Shown here: positions 39,431 to 49,515 of the stretch, piece after piece
How the letters are laid out: every line of letters begins with the position of its first letter
How positions within the stretch are numbered: position 1 is the stretch's first letter
From: Phycisphaerales bacterium
GTDB taxonomy: Bacteria; Planctomycetota; Phycisphaerae; Sedimentisphaerales; Anaerobacaceae
Assembly (NCBI GenBank): GCA_003141275.1
Contig: PLLM01000073.1
Location: 1-58,473 of the forward strand
Direction of reading: 5' to 3'
Length of the DNA: 58,473 bases
Translations under genes and position numbers: made by a program
The notes under the pieces: model-generated
What the model was told of the DNA's origin: nothing
What the model saw: only the letters and a program-made list of their open reading frames with translations
Databases searched by the model: none

Positions 39431-40720
39431 TTACTGCTGTTTGTTCAGGTCGGTCCCTGCCAGCATCTCGAGCTCGGCCAGTTTCTGCCGGTTGTCCGCC
39501 AGGACGCGCTGATATGCCAAACGGTAATCCATAAGCGTCCGCTGCCCGTCAAGCAAGGTGTTAAAATCGGCGTTTCCTTCCCTGTATGCCGCTTGCGATG
39601 ACCGCAACTGCTCTTCGGCTTTTGGTATCAGCGTTTCACGATAAAGCCCGATTCTTCTGACGCTGTCGTTGTATTCGTAATACGCCTGCGACGCCTTTGT
39701 TAAAATGTTGTTCTCCGCCTCGATTCTCTGCTGTCCAATGCTTGTCGCTTCGGCGACCGCCCGGCGCTGTTCGCCCCTGTAGCTGTCCTGCCACAAAGGC
39801 AGGTTCAGCGAGAGCATCAGCATCGTATCCCTGTAGCTGTCCTGGGTGTTTCCGCCGGGTCTTTTCGCCTGCTCGAATTGAAGCCCGATTCCAATATCGG
39901 GATAAAAATTCTTCTCCGCTCTTTTGACCTTGCTCTCGGCCGCCATTGCCTCGAAGCCGAGACCGACAAGTTCCGGATTTTTCTGCCTCAGCAGGTTTAC
40001 CAGCAACTCATAATCAAGCGATGTCGGCTCAAAATCCTTCTGCTGTGGCGCAGGCAGGTTCATCTCCGCAGGCAGATTCAGCGCCGCCTTTAATCGGCTT
40101 ACCGTCGGCTCGCGCATCTGCTCGAGCCCTCTCAGCACATTTTCTATTCTCGCCCTCTCAACCTGAGCCCGAATTACATCCGGATGACCTGTTTCTGCCG
40201 CGATATATTTTGACCTTGTGATTTCCTCGAATCGTTTTAATAATTCAAGGTTCGTTCCCGCTATGACCGTCGCCCTGGCTAAGTATAAATACTCATAAAA
40301 ATCATTCTTTACTTCCTTGAGAAGCAATAACCGGGCCGCCTGATATTTTTGTTTCGCTGCTTCTGCGTTCTTAACCGCCGAATCAGCCCTCGCGTTCATC
40401 TTGCCGAACCATGGAAACATCTGCGTTAGGATGACCATTTGCCTTTCATACACGTCTGCTTCCTGTACGAATGTCAGTTGCGGGTCAGGCAGCGCTCTCG
40501 CCTGAACTACTTCCTCTGTTGCCGCTACCCATTGCTGATAGCTGCTTTTTAATGCCGCATTGTGCGCCTCTGCGCAACTTGTGTAGTCATCCAGCGACAA
40601 AAACCTGTTCGGCTCAACAATCGCGGGCACAGCGCCATTGTTCGGCTCACCCGTTACGACCGCGCATTGCGCCAGAACAACCAAAACCGCCGCTAATATC
40701 TTTGATACGCCCGTTCTCAT
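39431..40720 (-). CDS. TolC/CusC-family outer-membrane efflux protein (copy 2)
   Basis: Collinear with copy 1 (SSYQQW...; PWFGKMNARADSAVKNAEAAKQKYQA; YREGNADFNTLLDGQRTLMDYRLAYQRVLADNRQKLAELEMLAGTDL). Confidence 0.92.
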   Translation of the reverse strand: MRTGVSKILAAVLVVLAQCAVVTGEPNNGAVPAIVEPNRFLSLDDYTSCAEAHNAALKSSYQQWVAATEEVVQARALPDPQLTFVQEADVYERQMVILTQMFPWFGKMNARADSAVKNAEAAKQKYQAARLLLLKEVKNDFYEYLYLARATVIAGTNLELLKRFEEITRSKYIAAETGHPDVIRAQVERARIENVLRGLEQMREPTVSRLKAALNLPAEMNLPAPQQKDFEPTSLDYELLVNLLRQKNPELVGLGFEAMAAESKVKRAEKNFYPDIGIGLQFEQAKRPGGNTQDSYRDTMLMLSLNLPLWQDSYRGEQRRAVAEATSIGQQRIEAENNILTKASQAYYEYNDSVRRIGLYRETLIPKAEEQLRSSQAAYREGNADFNTLLDGQRTLMDYRLAYQRVLADNRQKLAELEMLAGTDLNKQQ

Positions 40721-40805
40721 TAAAGTCTTTTCTCGCTGTGCTTTCTAAATATGCTGTATCACTTCCGCCAAAGTGCGACTATGGCTGTGTAAGGCATCAA
40801 AACAG

Positions 40806-41861
40806 TTATACGCCGTTCGCCTCCGCAACGGCGAGGGGTTTTGTCAGCCGTTCGACGAGGAACTTTTCGAAGGCATCGAGATTTTTCCACTTCATCGCGC
40901 AGCTTATTTTCTTCGCCTTGCCGTCTATCACCGTGCGCCCGTCATCGGTCACGCGAATACCGATGTTTTCTGTCTCCAGTAAATCGTGACCCATCGCAAG
41001 GTAAATCGCCACAGTATCGAACAACGTTGTGCTCCGGGCGCCCGCCTGTGCCTCGTTCATATTGCCGCTTTTTGCCCACACGCGGTAGTTTTCAATGACC
41101 ATATTTGTTATTGGGCTGTTGCAGTCCAGGACCTTCTTGTAATCGTCTCCGTCCAGCAACACCATCGCGCAGGTGTCTAAGGGTGTTATTGTCATATCCC
41201 AGTCCGCCGAAAAAACCGTCTTTGACGCCTTGATGAACGAAACAACGTTATATTCTTTTTGCGGCTTCGACTTCTCGCCGTAGCCCCTGCGGATACTTCC
41301 CTGCATCCCCACAAAACGGGCCTTTTTCGCTATATTCGGCTCACGTTCCAGAGCGGCCGCCACGTTCGACAGGGGACCTATCGCGATGAGCGTTATCGGC
41401 TCCGGGGAACTCATTATCGTATCAATCATCGCCTGCACGCCGTCAGGGTAAATCTTCCCGGGGTACTTCGACAAATCGTAATCCTTTACCCACCCGTCCT
41501 GTCTGTGCCCGGTCTTCATATCCCCTATGGCCACCCCCGTCCCGATAGGTATATCCGTTCTGCCTGTCGTCTGAAGTATCTTCGCCACAACCTTTGTCCT
41601 GGCCGTTGTATCGCCTACCGCCGTGGTAATCAGCTTTACGTCGAATTCGTGCGACTGGAGCAGCAATGCCAGCGCCCACGTGTCGTCGATATCATCGCAG
41701 ATGTCGGTATCGAGGATAACCGCTTGTTTAACGTTTTTTTCTGCCGGGAAAATCGCGGACTTGACTTCGGCCGATACTTTTTCGACTTTCTCGCACCCGC
41801 CAAGTATAACCAACGCCGCCGCCAGAACCGCAACCGGCAAATACCCTGTCTTAGCGTTCAT
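40806..41861 (-). CDS. Inosine-uridine-type nucleoside hydrolase, lipoprotein
   Basis: Lipobox LVILGGC; VILDTDICDDIDDTWALALLLQS, TLIAIGPLSNVAAALEREP motifs. Confidence 0.88.
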   Translation of the reverse strand: MNAKTGYLPVAVLAAALVILGGCEKVEKVSAEVKSAIFPAEKNVKQAVILDTDICDDIDDTWALALLLQSHEFDVKLITTAVGDTTARTKVVAKILQTTGRTDIPIGTGVAIGDMKTGHRQDGWVKDYDLSKYPGKIYPDGVQAMIDTIMSSPEPITLIAIGPLSNVAAALEREPNIAKKARFVGMQGSIRRGYGEKSKPQKEYNVVSFIKASKTVFSADWDMTITPLDTCAMVLLDGDDYKKVLDCNSPITNMVIENYRVWAKSGNMNEAQAGARSTTLFDTVAIYLAMGHDLLETENIGIRVTDDGRTVIDGKAKKISCAMKWKNLDAFEKFLVERLTKPLAVAEANGV

Positions 41862-42005
41862 TCTAATATCCTTTCAACCGTTGTTTCATTGCCAATATAA
41901 TAATCACTCGCCCGTCCATCCGCTAATATAAATTGCCTGCCCGGCGCTTGACTTTGCGCCGGATTTTTATATTGTTGCATGAGTTTTGTGCAAGGAGGCC
42001 TAAAA

Positions 42006-43274
42006 GTGGCAGAAAAACTCGCAGCAGGAGCGTTTGTTTTTGAACCGCCGGCAAATTCGCCGGTTGGAAGTGTTCTATACAACGAACACTTAAAACTCAC
42101 CGATAAATCCCACATCGCCGAGTTCGCCGGCTATCTTATGCCCCTGTGGTATTCTTCGATAGGCGAAGAACATTCCGCGGTTCGCAAGCGAGCGGGCATG
42201 TTCGACTGCACCCATATGGGCGCCTTAGAGGTCGCAGGCCCAAACGCCGAGAGTTTTCTCGACGCGGTTACGACCAATAACGTCCGCGCATTGCAGTCCG
42301 GCTGTGCCCAATACGGTTATTTACTCGATGCCGCAGGCAACGTCCTTGACGACATAATCATCTACCGGCGCGAAAAAGAAAAATTAATGGTGGTTGTAAA
42401 CGCCTCGAATGAGCCGAAAGCCAGGGCGTATCTCGCCGCGTTGCAGGCGGGTAAAGCAAAAATTGACATGGCGAAGCCCGACAGGCAAATAAAGACCGCT
42501 CCCGTCCGTGATATGCGGGACACAAAAACCGGCCCCGATTGCAGGGTCGATATCGCTGTTCAGGGGCCTTCATCGCCGGATGTTCTTTGCAAACTCGCAG
42601 ATGCCTCGGTCAGCCAGCAAATAAAAAATCTCAAAAGCTTTACGTTCTGCCAGGCAAAACTGGCGAATATCGATTGCATCATCTCCCGCACCGGATACAC
42701 CGGGGCAAAGGTCTGTTTCGAGCTTTTCTTGCATCCCAAAGATGCTGCGAAATTATGGCAAAAATTAATCGAAGCAGGAGCGTTGCCCTGTGGACTGGGT
42801 TCACGAGATAGTTTGCGTGTCGAAGCGGGTCTGCCACTTTATGGCCACGAGCTTGCCGGACCATATAATATATCCCCGTTTGAGGCGGGTTATGGCTGGG
42901 CGGTAAAATTAGACAAGGAGTTCTTCATTGGCAAAGCGGCGATGGATAAAATCTCGAAAACCTATAAAATGAAGGTCGCCCGGCTTGAGCTTTCCGGCGA
43001 AAAGGGCGTCAGGCCTGTCCGCCAGAACGATGCTGTAATATGCGAAGGTCTTTGCGCCGGCTGGGTCCTCAGCAGCGCAACCGCGGGAACCAAGCAGATT
43101 GCTCTTGCATATATGGATAAGGATAAAGCGAACGAGGGAAATCCGGTTGATATTTATTACCTCGCCCGCAGCGAAAGCCAGAAAAACAAAGGTAGAAAAC
43201 AAGCCGTGGAAAAAGGCGAACGTATAATCGGGGACATCCAGGGTAAAGTGATAAGCCGATTTGAAAAATTTTAA
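42006..43274 (+). CDS. gcvT: Glycine cleavage system aminomethyltransferase (T protein)
   Basis: MPLWYSSIGEEHSAVRKRAGMFDCTHMG, SRTGYTGAKVCFELFL, LRVEAGLPLYGHEL; GTG start preceded by AGGAGG. Confidence 0.93.
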   Translation: MAEKLAAGAFVFEPPANSPVGSVLYNEHLKLTDKSHIAEFAGYLMPLWYSSIGEEHSAVRKRAGMFDCTHMGALEVAGPNAESFLDAVTTNNVRALQSGCAQYGYLLDAAGNVLDDIIIYRREKEKLMVVVNASNEPKARAYLAALQAGKAKIDMAKPDRQIKTAPVRDMRDTKTGPDCRVDIAVQGPSSPDVLCKLADASVSQQIKNLKSFTFCQAKLANIDCIISRTGYTGAKVCFELFLHPKDAAKLWQKLIEAGALPCGLGSRDSLRVEAGLPLYGHELAGPYNISPFEAGYGWAVKLDKEFFIGKAAMDKISKTYKMKVARLELSGEKGVRPVRQNDAVICEGLCAGWVLSSATAGTKQIALAYMDKDKANEGNPVDIYYLARSESQKNKGRKQAVEKGERIIGDIQGKVISRFEKF

Positions 43275-43290
43275 CAGTGGAGGCAAAGTT

Positions 43291-43671
43291 ATGGTTGTTA
43301 AGGGACTGCTTTACACAAAGGACCACGAGTGGGCCAAAATCGAAGGCGGCGTTGCGATTATCGGCATAACTGACCACGCCCAGAACCAGTTGGGCGAGCT
43401 TACTTTTGTCGAACTGCCCGATATAGGCAAAGAGGTCAAACAGAAAGGCGAACTCGCCGTCGTCGAAAGCTCCAAAGCCGCCAGCGACGTTTATTCGCCC
43501 GTTACAGGTAAGGTAATCGAGATGAACGCTAAACTCGAAAAAAATCCGGAAATAGTAAATGACGACTGTTACGGCGCCGGCTGGATTTGCAAAATCCAGA
43601 TAACCGACAAGGCAACGACGAAAAACCTTATGGACGCCGCGCAGTATGAGGAATACCTGAAAGGGCTTTAA
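43291..43671 (+). CDS. gcvH: Glycine cleavage system H protein
   Basis: YTKDHEWAKIEGG, GELAVVESSKAASDVYSPVTGKVIE (lipoyl-Lys motif). Confidence 0.96.
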   Translation: MVVKGLLYTKDHEWAKIEGGVAIIGITDHAQNQLGELTFVELPDIGKEVKQKGELAVVESSKAASDVYSPVTGKVIEMNAKLEKNPEIVNDDCYGAGWICKIQITDKATTKNLMDAAQYEEYLKGL

Positions 43672-43674
43672 GAT

Positions 43675-45006
43675 ATGCCGTTTATTGCCAATACCGCAGG
43701 CCAGCAAAAGCAGATGCTGGCCGAGATGGGCCTTACGATGGATAAGCTCTTTTCGGATATACCAAAAGGGCTTCTGTGCGGGCAGCTGAATCTGCCTGAT
43801 GGATTGCCCGAGCAGGAAGTCCGCGGCGCCCTCGCCGAGCTTGCGGGCAAAAACTCGATAGACCTCACGCTTTTCCTGGGCGGCGGCTTCTACGACCATT
43901 TCATACCGGCAGCTGTTTATTCGATTATATCACGCAGCGAATTTTACACCGCCTACACCCCGTATCAGCCCGAGGTCTCGCAGGGGACATTGCAGGCCAT
44001 ATACGAATATCAATCGACGATTTGCCGGCTGACCGATATGGTAGTCGCCAACGCCTCAATCTACGACGGGGGCACCGCGATGTACGAGGCGATGATGATG
44101 GCCCTTCGCATCACGGGCAGAAACAAGGTAATCATAGATGACAGCGTCAATCCCATTTACCGCGTTATGATTGAATCATATACGAAGAACCTCAAAATCG
44201 AGCATGTCCTGACTCACTGCCAAACCGGTCTTGTTGACCGCGAACAGATATTAGCCAAACTCGATAATGATACCGCCGCTGTGATTTTGCAAAATCCCAA
44301 TTTCTTCGGCTGCGTCGATGACTTCAGTGACATAGCCGAAGCCGCGCATAAAAAAGGTGCGCTCCTGGTCGTGTCCAGCTATCCCATATCGCTCGGAATA
44401 CTGAAAACCCCCGGCTCAATGGGAGCTGATATCGTTACAGGCGAAGGCCAGTCCCTCGGTATGCCAATGTCCTTCGGCGGACCATACCTCGGCTTTATGG
44501 CGACGCGGATGGAATACGTCCGCAAAATGCCCGGTCGCATCATTGGCCGAACCAAAGACCGCAATGGTAATGATTGCTTCGTTATGACCCTTCAGGCAAG
44601 AGAACAGCACATACGCAGAGAAAAGGCCACGTCGAATATATGCTCCAATGAGGCCCTGTGCGCTATGACCGCGCTTGTGTATCTGTCATTGTTAGGCAAA
44701 GAAGGTCTTCGCCAAACGGCACAGCTTTGTGCCGATAAGGCCAGCTATGCTTATAGCCGCCTCACCGCCATACCCGGCGTAAAATCCCACTTCAAGGCCA
44801 ATTGGTTCTTCAATGAATTTGTGCTCGACCTGCCAAAAGACGCCACGGATGTGATAGGTAAACTTATAGAAAAAGGTTTCGCCGCCGGCTTCCCATTGAG
44901 CAGGTATTATCCCGATATGAAAAACTGCATCCTCGTATGCGTTACCGAAAAGCGAACCAAACAGCAGATAGGTATGTTCGCCGAAGCACTGGAGAGCGTC
45001 TTATGA
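43675..45006 (+). CDS. gcvPA: Glycine dehydrogenase (decarboxylating) subunit 1
   Basis: FLGGGFYDHFIPAAVYSIISRSEFYTAYTPYQPEVSQGTLQAIYEYQ. Confidence 0.96.
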   Translation: MPFIANTAGQQKQMLAEMGLTMDKLFSDIPKGLLCGQLNLPDGLPEQEVRGALAELAGKNSIDLTLFLGGGFYDHFIPAAVYSIISRSEFYTAYTPYQPEVSQGTLQAIYEYQSTICRLTDMVVANASIYDGGTAMYEAMMMALRITGRNKVIIDDSVNPIYRVMIESYTKNLKIEHVLTHCQTGLVDREQILAKLDNDTAAVILQNPNFFGCVDDFSDIAEAAHKKGALLVVSSYPISLGILKTPGSMGADIVTGEGQSLGMPMSFGGPYLGFMATRMEYVRKMPGRIIGRTKDRNGNDCFVMTLQAREQHIRREKATSNICSNEALCAMTALVYLSLLGKEGLRQTAQLCADKASYAYSRLTAIPGVKSHFKANWFFNEFVLDLPKDATDVIGKLIEKGFAAGFPLSRYYPDMKNCILVCVTEKRTKQQIGMFAEALESVL

Positions 45007-46451
45007 AACTGATATTCGATAAAAGTGTACCCGACAGGCGCGGTGTTACAATAACGCGAAGCGACGTCGCCACCACCGTAAATATAAAAAAGGAATTCCT
45101 CCGTGATAAACCCGCACAGCTCGCCGAGCTTAGCGAACTTGACGTAGTGAGACACTTCACGGAACTTTCGCGTCGCAACTTCGGCGTCGATACCAATTTT
45201 TATCCCCTCGGCTCCTGCACGATGAAATACAACCCGAAGGTCACGGAACGTATCGCCGCCTATCCCGGCTTTGCGCATCTCCACCCGCTGCTTCCCCAGT
45301 TGCGCGGAGGCGGCATGCTTACGCAGGGGGCGCTCGCCGTCCTTTATGAAATGGATATGCTCCTGCGCGAAATCACGGGAATGGCTGGTTTCACGATGCA
45401 GCCAATGGCGGGCGCACACGGCGAACTGACGGGCATAATGATTATGGCCGCCTACCATCGCGACAAAGGCAACAAAAAAACAACCGTCCTCATCCCCGAC
45501 AGCGCTCACGGAACCAATCCCGCCAGCGCAGCAATCGCCGGCTACAAAATCATCTCCGTCCCCAGCACCGACAAAGGCGTGATGGATGTCAACGCCCTTA
45601 AAAAACTCCTCAACGATGAAGTCGCGGGCCTTATGCTCACCTGCCCCAATACGCTTGGATTATTCGACCCGAATATCAAACAGATTTGCGACCTGATCCA
45701 CAGCGTCGATGGTCTCGCCTATTACGATGGCGCAAACCTCAACGCCATTGTCGGCAAAGCACGCCCTGGTGACTTCGGCTTCGACATCGTCCACATCAAT
45801 CTTCACAAAACATTCGCGACCCCACACGGCGGCGGCGGTCCCGGCTCTGGCCCCGTCGGCGTTACCAAAAAACTCGTCGATTACCTGCCCGTCTCAATCG
45901 TTACCAAACGCCACGACGGCACCTATGCCCTCGAATATGACCGCCCCAAATCCATCGGCTACATCGCCCCCTTCTACGGCAACTTCGCCGTAATCCTCAA
46001 GGCGTATGTCTATATCCTTATGCTCGGTAAAGCAGGCCTCGTCCGCGTCGCCGAAAATGCCGTCCTCAATGCCAATTATATAAGAGTGAAATTGCAGAAG
46101 CATTTTGAACAAGCTGTAAAGGCAATTTGTATGCACGAATGTGTGCTGACACCATCGAAGGGAATGTTGGATTCAGGCGTTCACGCCCTGGATGTCGCCA
46201 AGGCGCTCATTGACCGCGGCTTTCATCCGCCCACTGTTTATTTCCCCACGACCGTCCACGATGCGATTATGATAGAGCCAACCGAAACCGAGAGCAAGGA
46301 AACTCTCGATTCTTTCATCGAGGCGATGATTGATATCGCCGAAGTTGCCAAAACCGACCCCGAAAAAATCAAGGCCTCGCCCTTGACGACTCCTGTTTGC
46401 AGACCCGACGACACCGCCGCCGCCAAAAACCTCGACCTCGCCTGCCTATAG
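45003..46451 (+). CDS. gcvPB: Glycine dehydrogenase (decarboxylating) subunit 2
   Basis: TNFYPLGSCTMKYNPK, INLHKTFATPHGGGGPGSGPVGV; ATGA overlap with gcvPA. Confidence 0.97.
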   Translation: MKLIFDKSVPDRRGVTITRSDVATTVNIKKEFLRDKPAQLAELSELDVVRHFTELSRRNFGVDTNFYPLGSCTMKYNPKVTERIAAYPGFAHLHPLLPQLRGGGMLTQGALAVLYEMDMLLREITGMAGFTMQPMAGAHGELTGIMIMAAYHRDKGNKKTTVLIPDSAHGTNPASAAIAGYKIISVPSTDKGVMDVNALKKLLNDEVAGLMLTCPNTLGLFDPNIKQICDLIHSVDGLAYYDGANLNAIVGKARPGDFGFDIVHINLHKTFATPHGGGGPGSGPVGVTKKLVDYLPVSIVTKRHDGTYALEYDRPKSIGYIAPFYGNFAVILKAYVYILMLGKAGLVRVAENAVLNANYIRVKLQKHFEQAVKAICMHECVLTPSKGMLDSGVHALDVAKALIDRGFHPPTVYFPTTVHDAIMIEPTETESKETLDSFIEAMIDIAEVAKTDPEKIKASPLTTPVCRPDDTAAAKNLDLACL

Positions 46452-46492
46452 GAAATATCGCGAAGGTATAGAAGTAGCAAACCGCTGAAAGT

Positions 46493-46546
46493 CTATTTCA
46501 ACTCAACCGACCAGTAGGCGTTATCCAGAAACGGTTCCCAGTTACT
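46493..46546 (-). pseudogene. Remnant of the 3' end of a second HNH-endonuclease gene
   Basis: Encodes SNWEPFLDNAYWSVELK* versus SSWKQFLDSAYWSVELK* at the end of the intact HNH gene; 42/54 nt identical by hand alignment. Confidence 0.75.
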
Positions 46547-48251
46547 ATTTCGCCGGTTGTCTCGTTCGTATTGCATTGCCGTCCGGCACTAATTTTACAC
46601 CATCTTCCGCTCTTTTTTGCAAATCGAACAGTGTCCGAACTTCTTCAGCCGACAGGGCACGATTGAACATCATGACGTCGTCCATCATACCATTGAAGGA
46701 AGCATCCACCTCACCCAAAGCCGGCTTGGGATTGGAACGGTTTGCGCCAATGGTCAAATCATAGGCGGTGTAGGGTATTTTACCTTCCCAATTCACCGGT
46801 TTGCCGGCACGCCGGCCATCCACGTAAACCTTCGCATACGTTCCATCGAAGGTGCCCGCCACATGATGCCAGCATCCGTCGGTCACTTTAATGCCGGAGT
46901 GCGCCCACGAGTTTCCCGGTTCTATGTCCACCTCGCCCCGGTACGATTTCCCCTTGTCGTCTCCACACATTGACAGGACATATCCTTGGCCGGTGCCTTT
47001 GTCGAAAATGCGACGCCATACCCAATCTTGATACGATGTCTTGATCCAGGCAGACAGGGTCAGTTGCGGCGGGTTGAGCGAAGCATTGTTTGAAACGGTG
47101 ATGTAGCTTTTGGTCAGGCCGAACTGGACGCTGCCTCCCCGATGACCGTCGGCAATCCATTGCACGTTCACGTCTTTGCCGTTGTTTCCTTGTCCGCTCA
47201 GGTCGGGAATTATTCCGGCCACCGGCTCTGAATCGAAATTGAAGTGAAGAACCAATCCGCGTTTCAGGTCGTCGGGCGAGACGGGCGCGGCTGCGGATTC
47301 ACTCTTGACATCATCGTTTTTAGCCGGAAGGCCGCTAATCGTTTCGGAACCGACTTCCTCCAGCAAATGCTCTACGGCCTTATTGAACTGGAATGGACCT
47401 GAGAAAAACCATTTGCCATCCCGCTGATTTACATGGGTAAAGATCGAAGATACGCGTCCGTCCCGATGCTTGAATACCAGCCGCCCCTCCTCATCAATCA
47501 GCCAGAAGGTTTCGTTGTCGCTCGGAATGCCGCTAATGGTGCCGTCGCTGTTAAGCGTGGCGATGCCATTGATTCCACTGCCTTTTCCCGTTCTCCAACT
47601 AAAGCGGAACCGTTTTCCATAGAGCATCTCCGGGGTTGGCCTCGCGTTTTCCGCTTTTAGCGGTTTAATTGCAACAGGGGCTTTCTTGTCATTTTTGCCG
47701 GGCGCTTGCGACTCAAGCTCGGCCGCCTTTTGCTGAATTTCAGGCCCATTCTGAGCAATTTTCGTTTTTGTTCCTGTTTCGACACCCCTTAGATATGCGA
47801 ATAAAACTATGCCGACAAACACAACCAGAACCGCAGCGGTAATTGAGATATGCCATCGGTATTTGCTGACTTTCTTTCGCAGAAAATAAATCGTCGTAGG
47901 TGACCTTGTAAGGAGGGGCTTGCCATTCAAGTAATTATCAATATCGCCCGCCATTGTGGTTTCGGAAAAGGTTGATGCCGTTGACGTGACCTTCGCCGAC
48001 CCTTTGCCCGGCTCCGACAAATCTGAATCTATTCCTTCTGTCGCCTGCTTTGCTTCGGGAATATCGCCGGCGAATATCCGGACCTCGAATTTGCCAACCT
48101 GCTTCGTCTCACCTATTTTGACCTGAACCTGGCCGGCGGAACCCAGCTGAACTCGGCAGCCCTTGCGGGCCTTTTCCTCGCTTACCTGACGGCGAGTTAT
48201 TAACTTCCCCTCTTTCCATACTTCTACATAGGCCATAGTATTTTCAGACAA
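46545..48251 (-). CDS. Membrane-anchored LamG (concanavalin A-like) protein with FHA-like N-terminus
   Basis: TM WHISITAAVLVVFVGIVLFAYL; LVLHFNFDSEPVAGIIPDLSGQGNNGK...FNGMMDDVMMFNRALSAEEVRTLF LamG signature. Confidence 0.85.
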   Translation of the reverse strand: MSENTMAYVEVWKEGKLITRRQVSEEKARKGCRVQLGSAGQVQVKIGETKQVGKFEVRIFAGDIPEAKQATEGIDSDLSEPGKGSAKVTSTASTFSETTMAGDIDNYLNGKPLLTRSPTTIYFLRKKVSKYRWHISITAAVLVVFVGIVLFAYLRGVETGTKTKIAQNGPEIQQKAAELESQAPGKNDKKAPVAIKPLKAENARPTPEMLYGKRFRFSWRTGKGSGINGIATLNSDGTISGIPSDNETFWLIDEEGRLVFKHRDGRVSSIFTHVNQRDGKWFFSGPFQFNKAVEHLLEEVGSETISGLPAKNDDVKSESAAAPVSPDDLKRGLVLHFNFDSEPVAGIIPDLSGQGNNGKDVNVQWIADGHRGGSVQFGLTKSYITVSNNASLNPPQLTLSAWIKTSYQDWVWRRIFDKGTGQGYVLSMCGDDKGKSYRGEVDIEPGNSWAHSGIKVTDGCWHHVAGTFDGTYAKVYVDGRRAGKPVNWEGKIPYTAYDLTIGANRSNPKPALGEVDASFNGMMDDVMMFNRALSAEEVRTLFDLQKRAEDGVKLVPDGNAIRTRQPAK

Positions 48252-48383
48252 GCATAATAGAAGCCATTAAAAATCCCTATTAGAAATACCAATTATAAAT
48301 AGCTTGTCGCTCCTCAAATAATACCATCCGGTATTCCTGAAACATTGCTGCCTCGTCGTCTCCTGCCCTCGGCGCAACCACCG

Positions 48384-49019
48384 CTACTTCAGCTCAACCG
48401 ACCAGTAGGCGCTGTCTAAGAACTGTTTCCAACTGCTGTATCGCTGATGGCCTAAGTGAACGTGAATAAGCGGATTGTGTTTGGGTTTGGCGGGCTTTTG
48501 AATCAGAGTCAATCCCGCCTGCTGGGGCGTTCTGCCGCCTTTTTTCACGTTGCAGTTGGTGCAGGCACAGACGATATTCGTCCAGGTGGCCTTGCCGCCC
48601 GCGCTTCTTGGAACGACGTGGTCGAGTGAGAGTTCGCTGGTGGGTTGTTTTTTGCCGCAATACTGGCAGCGGTTTTTATCACGGGCGAAGATGTTCCTGC
48701 GGTTGAATTTTACCTCGCTTCTGGGCAGGCGGTCGTAAAACAACAGGCGAATTATCCTCGGCACGGCCACATACAGATTGACCGTCGATACCCAGTCATA
48801 ATTATCCGGCTCAAAATTGCGCTTTAGCTCGCTGACCTCGCACCAGCTTTCAAAATCGTAATTGGCATACATGCCTTCCTCGCAGGAGACGACCTCCGCC
48901 AGCTGGCGACAAAGCATAGAGAACGCCCGCCTCGCGCCGATAATGCGAATCGCCATATAGTGCTTGTTAAGAACAAGCACGTTACAGTCCAGACCGGATT
49001 CAAGCCCTGCGGATAACAT
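48384..49019 (-). CDS. HNH endonuclease
   Basis: RDKNRCQYCGKKQPTSELSLDHVVPRSAGGKATWTNIVCACTNCNVKKGGRTP. Confidence 0.93.
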   Translation of the reverse strand: MLSAGLESGLDCNVLVLNKHYMAIRIIGARRAFSMLCRQLAEVVSCEEGMYANYDFESWCEVSELKRNFEPDNYDWVSTVNLYVAVPRIIRLLFYDRLPRSEVKFNRRNIFARDKNRCQYCGKKQPTSELSLDHVVPRSAGGKATWTNIVCACTNCNVKKGGRTPQQAGLTLIQKPAKPKHNPLIHVHLGHQRYSSWKQFLDSAYWSVELK

Positions 49020-49177
49020 AGTCGGAAACTGCCTTATTTCTTTGCCTTTCCATTCACCGCCTTACTATTGAAATAGCAGATATTATGGGAAGTTGCAAGA
49101 AAAAACTGGTGCCGATATGGCGTGAAAATTATCGCAGGGTATCCGTCTTCTGTCCTCTGTCTTCCGACCTCTGCGTC

Positions 49178-49426
49178 TCAGGGTTCCGTCGGCTTTTCGT
49201 CCATCTTTGTCTTCTCGCCGCCGGCCGAAAGAAGAACCACGTTCTCTGCTCTTGGGCCTTTTTCGCCCTGCACAATGTCAAAGCTGACCGGGTCGCCATC
49301 CTTAAGCGTCTTGTAGCCCTCGCTGCTTATGCTTGAGTAATGCACGAAAACGTCTTTGCCGTCCGCGGCCGCGATGAAGCCGTAACCCTTCCTTGTGTTA
49401 AACCACTTCACCGTTCCCTCTGACAT
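49178..49426 (-). CDS. Cold-shock domain protein
   Basis: [30 protein letters not shown] (RNP1/RNP2). Confidence 0.95.
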   Translation of the reverse strand: MSEGTVKWFNTRKGYGFIAAADGKDVFVHYSSISSEGYKTLKDGDPVSFDIVQGEKGPRAENVVLLSAGGEKTKMDEKPTEP

Positions 49427-49515
49427 ATACCGCCCCGCTTCAACAACTATAATGCAGATATGCTTCTAAATACTTATTATTCACCGCTCGGCTCTTGCCA
49501 ATCGAGTATCGAGAT

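Noticed and set aside
41941-41968. Hairpin CCGGCGC-N8-GCGCCGG followed by ATTTTTAT before gcvT, considered as a riboswitch terminator
   Set aside because: The T-rich part overlaps a possible TTGACT/TAT-rich promoter, the leader is short, and I found no glycine riboswitch consensus.
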